Origin: Dehalococcoidia bacterium
GTDB taxonomy: Bacteria > Chloroflexota > Dehalococcoidia > SM23-28-2 > RBG-16-64-32
Assembly (NCBI GenBank): GCA_030649945.1
Contig: JAUSFE010000085.1
Coordinates: 1 to 48,772 of the forward strand
Direction: 5' to 3'
DNA length: 48,772 nucleotides
A model generated the notes under the pieces. It did no database searches and was not told the origin of the DNA. It was given only the letters and a program-made list of their open reading frames with translations. A program made the translations under genes and the position numbers. The number at the start of each line of letters is the position of its first letter. Within the stretch, counting starts at the first letter, position 1. Shown here one piece after another: positions 43,845-48,772 of this stretch.

Positions 43845-44498
43845 TTGCCGAAGCTGAAGCCGGAGGAGCTGGAGACCAGGCGGCGCGAGATCATTGAGGC
43901 CGCGCGCGCCTGCTTCCTGCGCAACGGCTTCCACCAGACGACCACTGATGAGATCTGCCGCGAGGCGTCCATTACGCCCGGCGGGCTCTACCACTACTTC
44001 GGCAGCAAAGAAGAGATCATCAGCGCCGTCATCCAGCAGTCCACCAACAACACGGTGGAACGCCTGCGGCTGATGATCGAGGACTCCGGCGACGTCCACT
44101 CCGCCTTCCGCGAGGTGTCATCCTTCTTCTTCGCGACGATGCGCGACCCGGATCTGGACAACATCACGAGGCTGGACATCGAGATCTGGGCGGAGACGCT
44201 GAAAAACGAGAAGCTGGCACAGATCAACCGCGCCAGTTGGGCGCTGCGCAGGCGCTGGCTGGAGAGCCTGATCCGGCGCGGCATGGAGGAGGGCGTTTAC
44301 AACGCCGAGAGCGTGGACCCCAAGGGCCTGGCCAGCCTCCTGCTCGCCATCTTCATCGGCCTCCGCGTGGAGGGTCTCCTGTGGCGCGAGGATTTCGATG
44401 TCGCCGGTGCGCTCCGTTCGCTCTTCCTCATGCACGCCGGGCGCCTGACGGCGCAGATGCCGGTCGAACTGACCGGCCAGGCCTCGCCGGCCGCCTGA
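43845..44498 (+). CDS. TetR/AcrR family transcriptional regulator
   Basis: This 217-residue protein has a TetR helix-turn-helix: RREIIEAARACFLRNGFHQTTTDEICREASITPGGLYHYFGSKEEIISAV. The C-terminal ligand domain is all-helical, with a LLLAIFIGLRVEGLLW segment. The start is taken as TTG 43845, which has a run of G eight bases upstream and lies just before the conserved domain. An upstream palindrome at 43804-43825 implies self-repression. Ligand and other targets are unknown; similar half-sites occur at 44873-44919. Confidence 0.9.
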   Translation: MPKLKPEELETRRREIIEAARACFLRNGFHQTTTDEICREASITPGGLYHYFGSKEEIISAVIQQSTNNTVERLRLMIEDSGDVHSAFREVSSFFFATMRDPDLDNITRLDIEIWAETLKNEKLAQINRASWALRRRWLESLIRRGMEEGVYNAESVDPKGLASLLLAIFIGLRVEGLLWREDFDVAGALRSLFLMHAGRLTAQMPVELTGQASPAA

Positions 44499-44508
44499 AC
44501 ACAACGCA

Positions 44509-44538
44509 AGGCCGCCGCTCCCGGAGGAGCGGCGGCCT
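44509..44538. terminator. bidirectional terminator hairpin
   Basis: A 12-bp perfect stem, AGGCCGCCGCTC (44509-44520) with its complement at 44527-44538, has loop CCGGAG. It follows the TetR gene and would also stop the opposing small transcript. Confidence 0.65.
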
Positions 44539-44591
44539 GCCATACTGCAGATGCCGCCGTGAGAGCCCAGAACACGGCGGCTCTGTGCGTC

Positions 44592-44762
44592 TTACAGGGG
44601 TGGCGAGCCCCCGGGGGTGCGGTTCCCCGTTCTTGCCAGACGCCTGAGTTCGGGGCCGCCCATCCCATAGAGACGGGCGGCGAGGGCGCGGGCCCTCAGT
44701 CTGGACAGGTCGTTCCCCTCTTCGACCTTTCCCCCTCTGCTGACGCGGCCTGCCGCATTCAT
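44592..44762 (-). CDS. possible small protein controlled by TetR-like sites (56 aa)
   Basis: On the minus strand ATG 44762 follows GGGGAG at a good distance and gives 56 residues (MNAAGRVSRGGKVEEGNDL and onward), basic, with no known motif. In-frame ATGs at 44783 and 44795 are alternatives. A promoter (44809-44837) and three operator-like repeats (44863-44925) lie directly upstream. Either this small gene or a non-coding RNA is the product; nothing else in 44539-44974 looks coding. Confidence 0.35.
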   Translation of the reverse strand: MNAAGRVSRGGKVEEGNDLSRLRARALAARLYGMGGPELRRLARTGNRTPGGSPPL

Positions 44763-44808
44763 CGTCTTGTTTATCTCCCCCATAATTTCTGTCATTTGGA
44801 TTACCAGT

Positions 44809-44837
44809 ATTAGAACTCCATCTTCTGGGGTCGTCAA
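44809..44837 (-). promoter_or_regulatory. orphan promoter next to TetR-like sites
   Basis: On the minus strand TTGACG (44832-44837), 17 bp and TCTAAT (44809-44814) make a near-consensus promoter aimed at the end of the TetR gene. Confidence 0.55.
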
Positions 44838-44862
44838 TAGGTTTGGCCGGAAATGACAGGAT

Positions 44863-44925
44863 TATCAAGCGAGCGCTCGATATACAGAGGAAGCGCTCGG
44901 TTTACCGAGGAAGCGCTCGGTATGA
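44863..44925. repeat. three 20-bp-spaced TetR-operator-like sites
   Basis: The word GCGCTCG occurs at 44873, 44893 and 44913, exactly 20 bp apart. It is followed each time by a variant of the TetR operator half-site (ATATAC, GTTTAC, GTATGA). The first site keeps GCGAGCGCTCG, the core of the palindrome at 43804-43825. The sites lie about 36 bp upstream of the orphan promoter. Confidence 0.6.
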
Positions 44926-44974
44926 AGTGAGGCCCGGGAGTGAGAGGTAGGAGACAGGAGGCGGGGCCGGGAGC

Positions 44975-46441
44975 CTAACTGGTGACAGAGTGCAGCCGGT
45001 CCAGCGCCGCGCGCAGCCGCTCCACTGCCTTCTCGCGGCCCAGGACCTCCATCGTCTCGAACAGGGGTGGCGTCGCTGTCCTGCCGGTGACGGCCACGCG
45101 GACGACGCCGAAGAGGTCGCCGGCCTTCACCCCCATCTGCTCCGCCAGCGGCCGGATCGCCGCCTCCAGGGGCTCGCGCTGCCACGGCTCCAGGGTCTGG
45201 ACCGCGGAAAGCACCTTCTCCAGCCCCTCGGCGGCCTGCCGCGGCTCGCCCGCGAACTTCTTGCCCAGCAGCGTCGCCGCCTCGTAGTCCAGCGGGCCCT
45301 CCGTGAAGAAGAAGTCCGCCATGCCCACGATCTCGCTCAGTAGCTTGATCCGCTCCTGCACCAGCGGCACGATGCGCGAGAGCGCTGCCGGGTCCACCGC
45401 CCGGCCGATGGCCGCCTCCAGGAACGGGCGCACCTGCGTCGCCAGCTCCTCCGGCGGCAGCCGGCGGATGTACATCCCGTTCATCCAGTCGAGCTTGTCG
45501 GCGTTGAAGACCGCGGGGTTGGGAAGCACGCGGTCCAGGTCGAAGTGCCCGATCAGCGTCTCGCGGTCGATGATCTCCGTGTGGTCGTCCAGGGACCAGC
45601 CGAGGAGCCCCAGGAAGTTGACGACGGCGTCCGGCAGGTAGCCCTGCCGGCGGTACTCCAGCGCGGCGTGGGCGCCGTGCCGCTTGGAGAGCTTAGCCCG
45701 GTCCGGGCCCAGTATCGTCGAGAGGTGTGCGAAAACCGGCGGCTTCCAGCCGAAGGCCCTGTAGAGCAGGACGTGACGGGGGAGGCTGGAGAGCCACTCC
45801 TCGCCGCGCAGGACGTGCGTAATCTCCATCAGGTGGTCGTCGACGATGCTGGCCAGGTGGTAGGTGGGGAAACCGTCCGACTTCAGCAGCACGAAGTCGT
45901 CCAGCGTCTCGTTCTGGAAGGTGACCGCGCCCCGCAGTGCGTCCTGCGCCACCGTTTCGCCCAGGAGCGGCGTCTGGAAGCGCACTACCGGCGCTGTCCC
46001 CTGGGCCTGGGCCGCCCGCCGCTGCTCCGCCGTCAGCTCCCGGCACAAACGGTCGTACTTGGGCGGCAGCTTCTGCGCCTGCTGGCGCTTGCGCACCTCG
46101 TCCAGGCGTTCGGGCGAGCAGTAGCAGAGGTACGCCTTGCCCTCGGCCAGCAGCCGGTCCGCGTGCTCCTTGTAGAGCGGCAGCCGCTCAGACTGCACGT
46201 AAGGGGCGTGCGGCCCGCCCTTGTCGGGGCCTTCGTCCCAGTCCAGCCCCAGCCAGCGCAGCGCCTCCATCTGTGCCTGGACGCCGCTCTCCACGTACCG
46301 CGCGCGGTCCGTGTCCTCGATGCGCAGGATGAACTGCCCGCCGTAGTGGCGGGCCAGCAGCCAGTCGAAGAGGGCGGTACGGATGTTCCCCAGGTGAGGG
46401 TCGCCGGTGGGCGAGGGCGCATAGCGGACACGAACGGTCAT
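44975..46441 (-). CDS. gltX: glutamyl-tRNA synthetase
   Basis: This 488-residue protein is a class I glutamyl-tRNA synthetase. VRYAPSPTGDPHLGNIRTALF is the N-terminal HIGH-like region, FILRIEDTDRAR follows, and KLSKRHGAHAA carries the KMSKS-like loop. The C-terminal half has the expected anticodon-binding helices. CxC-type zinc residues (CYCSPERLDEVRKRQQ) are partly present. ATG 46441 is chosen because the conserved domain starts there. No Shine-Dalgarno is seen; TAGAAT lies 10 bases upstream, so translation may be leaderless. Some GltX enzymes also charge tRNA-Gln; amidotransferase genes are not in the window. Confidence 0.96.
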   Translation of the reverse strand: MTVRVRYAPSPTGDPHLGNIRTALFDWLLARHYGGQFILRIEDTDRARYVESGVQAQMEALRWLGLDWDEGPDKGGPHAPYVQSERLPLYKEHADRLLAEGKAYLCYCSPERLDEVRKRQQAQKLPPKYDRLCRELTAEQRRAAQAQGTAPVVRFQTPLLGETVAQDALRGAVTFQNETLDDFVLLKSDGFPTYHLASIVDDHLMEITHVLRGEEWLSSLPRHVLLYRAFGWKPPVFAHLSTILGPDRAKLSKRHGAHAALEYRRQGYLPDAVVNFLGLLGWSLDDHTEIIDRETLIGHFDLDRVLPNPAVFNADKLDWMNGMYIRRLPPEELATQVRPFLEAAIGRAVDPAALSRIVPLVQERIKLLSEIVGMADFFFTEGPLDYEAATLLGKKFAGEPRQAAEGLEKVLSAVQTLEPWQREPLEAAIRPLAEQMGVKAGDLFGVVRVAVTGRTATPPLFETMEVLGREKAVERLRAALDRLHSVTS

Positions 46442-46451
46442 GGCGAGACAC

Positions 46452-46457
46452 ATTCTA
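46452..46457 (-). promoter_or_regulatory. -10 box of gltX
   Basis: TAGAAT on the minus strand lies 10 bases before the gltX ATG. No good -35 box was found. Confidence 0.35.
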
Positions 46458-46517
46458 ACAAAGAGACCGAGGAACAGATTGAACCAGCGTTCCGCACCCG
46501 CTATCGTTGGCGGCGGA

Positions 46518-46817
46518 ATGCAGGGAGTGCACGAAGTTCGCCCGGAGGCTATCCAGACGCTATACACGCAGGGGCTGGAGCTGCCGTACGTGGAGTACGG
46601 GGCTGCGGAGCCGGCGCTGAAGCTCATCAGCCAGGGGCAGGACTACTGGTACTACCGCACGCTGCCACTGAAGGGCTATGGCGCCGTCATGGCGAAGCAC
46701 ATCCGGCTGCTGGAGGCGGAGGGCCATCGGCCTCTCCTCGCCCGCTTCGGCATGCGCATTTACATCTACGCCACGGGCGTGACGCCCATCGGCGCGGGCA
46801 AGCCGCCGGGGGCGTAG
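46518..46817 (+). CDS. small hypothetical protein
   Basis: I do not recognise this 99-residue protein. It contains ELPYVEYG, ALKLISQGQDYWYYRTLPLKGYG and FGMRIYIYATGVTP, mixed alpha/beta with many Tyr. ATG 46518 is preferred; an in-frame ATG at 46440 would overlap the divergent gltX start. Its last codons form the first unit of a 97-bp tandem repeat that continues downstream, so the C terminus may have been shaped by repeat expansion. Confidence 0.6.
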   Translation: MQGVHEVRPEAIQTLYTQGLELPYVEYGAAEPALKLISQGQDYWYYRTLPLKGYGAVMAKHIRLLEAEGHRPLLARFGMRIYIYATGVTPIGAGKPPGA

Positions 46818-47127
46818 CGCGAGAGCGGGGCCGCCGAGACCCTTCGCTGCGGCTCAGGGTGACGGGTGAAGAGGCGTGACGCCCATCGGTGCGGGCAAGC
46901 CGCCGGGGGCATAGCGCGAGAGCGGGGCCGCCGAGACCCTTCGCTGCGGCCCAGGGTGACAGGTGAAGAGGCGTGACGCCCATCGGTGCGGGCAAGCCGC
47001 CAGGGGCGTAGCGCGAGAGCGGGGCCGCCGAGGCCCTTCGCTGCGGCTCAGGGTGACAGAACAGGAGCGTGACGCCGAATCGGCGCGGGCAAGCCGCCGG
47101 GGGCGTAGCGCGAGAGCGGGGCCCCTT
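46777..47127. repeat. 97-bp tandem repeat, about 3.6 units
   Basis: Units begin GCGTGACGCC at 46777, 46874, 46971 and 47067. Each holds GGGCAAGCCGCC, a TAG, GCGCGAGAGCGGGGCC and, in the first three, CCCTTCGCTGCGG then CAGGGTGAC. The first unit encodes the end of the preceding protein; the later ones are non-coding. The last unit runs up to the 3' end of rluD. Units differ by a few substitutions. Confidence 0.75.
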
Positions 47128-48065
47128 CAGCGCACGGCGGCAGAGGGGCGACGCAGCCGCGCCAGCGCCTCTTGCAGGTCCGGCGGCAGGGGCGACTCGA
47201 ACTCCACCTCGCGCCCGCCCAGCGGCATCGCGAAGGCCAGCTTCCAGGCGTGCAGGAACTGGCGCCCCACAAGCTCTGAACGCCGCCCGTACGTAGCGTC
47301 CCCCGCGACCGCGTGTCCCATAGCCGACAGGTGAACGCGGATCTGGTGCGTCCGCCCGGTCACGGGCTCGACCTCGAGCAGCGCGTAGCCCGGGAACTCC
47401 TCGCGCACACGGTACCGCGTGACCGCCTCGCGGCCGTCCGCCACCACGGCCATCTTCTTGCGGTTCCTGGGGTGCCTGCCGATGGGCGCCTCCACCACGC
47501 CTTCGCGCGGCTGCGGCGTGCCGTGCACCAGGGCCAGGTAGGTCTTGTGCATCTGCCGCTCCTTCAGCTGCCGCTGCAGCGCCCGCAGCGCGCGGGCGTT
47601 TCTGGCCACCACCATCAGGCCGGAGGTATCTTTGTCCAGGCGGTGCACGATGCCGGGCCGCAGCGCCTGTCCGGAACGAGCCCCAGGGCTCCCGGCCATC
47701 CCCTTCAGGTCCGGGCAGGCGGCCAGCAGCGCGTTCACCAGCGTGCCGCTGGGATGGCCGGGGGCGGGGTGCACCGTCAGTCCCGGCGGCTTGTCCACTA
47801 CCAGCAGATCAAAGTCCTGGTAGATTATCGTCAGAGGGATGTCTTCCGGGGCAAGCTCCAGGTTCTGCGGCGGCGGGATGGTCACCGCCACGGCCTCGCC
47901 GGCCTGCACCTGCCTGGAGGGGCTGGCCGGACGTCCGTTCACCGTGATCAGGCCGTCGTCTATCAGCCTGCGGGCGTGGCTGCGCGAAAGCTCCTTGCAG
48001 CGGCGAGCGATGAAGACGTCCAGCCGCTCACCGGCGCGGTCGGCGGTGAGCTCAAGCGTCTTCAT
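47127..48065 (-). CDS. rluD: RluD-family 23S rRNA pseudouridine synthase
   Basis: This 312-residue protein has an S4 RNA-binding domain (ERLDVFIARRCKELSRSHARRLIDDGLITVNG) followed by the RluA/RluD catalytic domain. IVHRLDKDTSGLMVVARN carries the catalytic Asp. VTGRTHQIRVHLSAMGHAVAGD and LHAWKLAF are further signatures. It isomerises uridines in 23S rRNA; the exact sites are not known here. The start overlaps the end of lspA by 14 bp, a common gene pair. Confidence 0.93.
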   Translation of the reverse strand: MKTLELTADRAGERLDVFIARRCKELSRSHARRLIDDGLITVNGRPASPSRQVQAGEAVAVTIPPPQNLELAPEDIPLTIIYQDFDLLVVDKPPGLTVHPAPGHPSGTLVNALLAACPDLKGMAGSPGARSGQALRPGIVHRLDKDTSGLMVVARNARALRALQRQLKERQMHKTYLALVHGTPQPREGVVEAPIGRHPRNRKKMAVVADGREAVTRYRVREEFPGYALLEVEPVTGRTHQIRVHLSAMGHAVAGDATYGRRSELVGRQFLHAWKLAFAMPLGGREVEFESPLPPDLQEALARLRRPSAAVR

Positions 48066-48585
48066 GGGAGGCGGGGGGCGGGCGCGCCCCGGGCGCCAGG
48101 AAGACGTAGCCCAGGATGATAACGGCGGCGCCCACGGTGATGGATGAATCGGCCACGTTAAAGGCCGGCCACATGGGAAAGTCGATGAAATCGGTCACCC
48201 GGCCCAGCCGGATGCGGTCTATCAGATTGCCGGCCGCGCCGCCCAGCAGCATGCCGATGGCGACCGGCACTACCAGGTGATCGAAGGGCGGGTAGCGGTA
48301 GTAGAGGTATACCGCGGCGAGGCCGATGACGCTCATCAGGATGAGGAAGGACGTCTGGTCCTGGAGGACACCGAAGGCGGCGCCGGTATTAGTGACATAA
48401 CGTATGCGCACCGGCCAGTCCGGGTCGGGCCAAGCCTCACCGCGGGCCAGGGAACCGCGCACGAGCGCCTTCGTGAGCTGGTCCAGCCCCACGACGAGGG
48501 CCCCCGCTGCCCAGAAGAGCATCCCCCGGGTCCAGGGATGCGGTGGTTTGTGGCGCGGCGGGTCCGCCGTCTGTAGAGATTGCAT
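48052..48585 (-). CDS. lspA: lipoprotein signal peptidase (signal peptidase II)
   Basis: This 177-residue membrane aspartic protease removes signal peptides from prolipoproteins. Four membrane segments are visible. DQLTKALVRG, YVTNTGAAFG, GGAAGNLIDRIRLGRVTDFIDF and FNVADSSITVG are the conserved blocks, with one catalytic Asp in each of the last two. ATG 48585 is chosen because TATCAT lies eight bases upstream, which suggests a leaderless message; in-frame ATGs at 48603 and 48624 would lie in or before that box. Confidence 0.93.
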   Translation of the reverse strand: MQSLQTADPPRHKPPHPWTRGMLFWAAGALVVGLDQLTKALVRGSLARGEAWPDPDWPVRIRYVTNTGAAFGVLQDQTSFLILMSVIGLAAVYLYYRYPPFDHLVVPVAIGMLLGGAAGNLIDRIRLGRVTDFIDFPMWPAFNVADSSITVGAAVIILGYVFLAPGARPPPASHEDA

Positions 48586-48593
48586 TCGCTTCG

Positions 48594-48599
48594 ATGATA
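48594..48599 (-). promoter_or_regulatory. -10 box of lspA
   Basis: TATCAT on the minus strand lies eight bases before the lspA ATG at 48585. A -35 box is weak at best. Confidence 0.35.
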
Positions 48600-48691
48600 G
48601 CATGTGGCCCGCCGCCGTCCGCACATTCGCGCAGCTTGTCTTTGGCCTGAGACTTTGTCACCCCTTAACTGGTCTGTGATTCTGTCACCTT

Positions 48692-48772
48692 ATGAGGGAG
48701 ACAATCACGTTGAACCGCAAGGAACAGACAAGAGGGAAGGTACTGACAATAGTCCTGGAAGGGAGGTGCACG
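48692..48772 (+). CDS. start of an IS transposase, cut by the window edge
   Basis: ATG 48692 opens a frame that runs off the window after 27 codons: MRETITLNRKEQTRGKVLTI then VLEGRCT. The start resembles transposases grouped as ISNCY/IS1202-like, which begin with a similar ETITL...KEQ...KVL...VLEG helix before a helix-turn-helix. The bases before it (about 48648-48690, with TGAGACTTTGTCACCCC and a second TCTGTCACC) look like an IS terminal region. Only the N terminus is visible, so identity is probable but not sure. Confidence 0.6.
   Translation, partial: MRETITLNRKEQTRGKVLTIVLEGRCT

Noticed and set aside
45545-46879. 444-codon plus-strand frame over gltX
   Set aside because: Antisense to gltX, with Gln/Arg/Val-rich composition typical of a GC-rich shadow frame.
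46777-47127. CRISPR-like array
   Set aside because: The 97-bp units are direct tandem copies with no unique spacers, and no cas gene is near.

Overview
The window looks like chromosomal DNA of a high-GC Chloroflexota bacterium, possibly Dehalococcoidia-like. This rests on overall style: very high GC, a dimeric archaeal-type glycyl-tRNA synthetase, FmdB zinc ribbons, a DUF5667/DUF5666-type sigma partner, a K+-independent H+-pyrophosphatase and SipW-dependent secreted proteins. No rRNA is present, so the placement is an inference.

Layout. 0-28 kb is mostly core and accessory chromosome: rnhB, a phosphotriesterase homologue, yraN, a radical SAM/PAP2 pair, a RecB-family nuclease broken by a frameshift, an FmdB/small membrane protein/translin cluster, a GGDEF-HD-GYP protein, uvrA with an adjacent HNH endonuclease, ferredoxin, glycyl-tRNA synthetase, a c-di-AMP-receptor-like protein, hppA, a MenB-like crotonase, tRNA-Glu(TTC), an ECF sigma factor with its membrane partner, a TPP enzyme and a lipase-like hydrolase. 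43.7-48.8 kb returns to chromosome: a self-regulated TetR gene, gltX, rluD, lspA and the start of an IS element at the right edge.

28.0-43.7 kb is the most unusual part. It is a run of insertions in tRNA genes, each delimited by a tRNA half that begins at the anticodon loop: Gly(CCC) halves at 28024 and 29101, a Glu(CTC)-like half at 30525 paired with a whole tRNA-Glu at 33138-33214, and Gln(CTG) halves at 33223 and 43660 with a whole tRNA-Gln at 35671-35744 between them. Cargo, in order: a P-loop kinase; an ABC transporter; a SipW-type signal peptidase flanked by two substrates; and a 7.9-kb element with integrase, PrimPol/DUF3987 replication protein, J-domain protein and P27-type small terminase but no capsid or large terminase genes. 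The last resembles a phage satellite of the PICI type. The outer Gln halves plus the promoter at 43709-43738 reconstruct an ancestral tRNA-Gln/tRNA-Glu operon split by about 10.4 kb of inserted DNA.

Other patterns: a short inverted-repeat family whose CTAG end doubles as the stop codon of neighbouring genes; several likely leaderless genes (-10 box 7-12 nt before the start codon); two short ORFs joined to the next gene by ATGA overlap; and three 20-bp-spaced TetR-operator-like sites in front of an orphan promoter.
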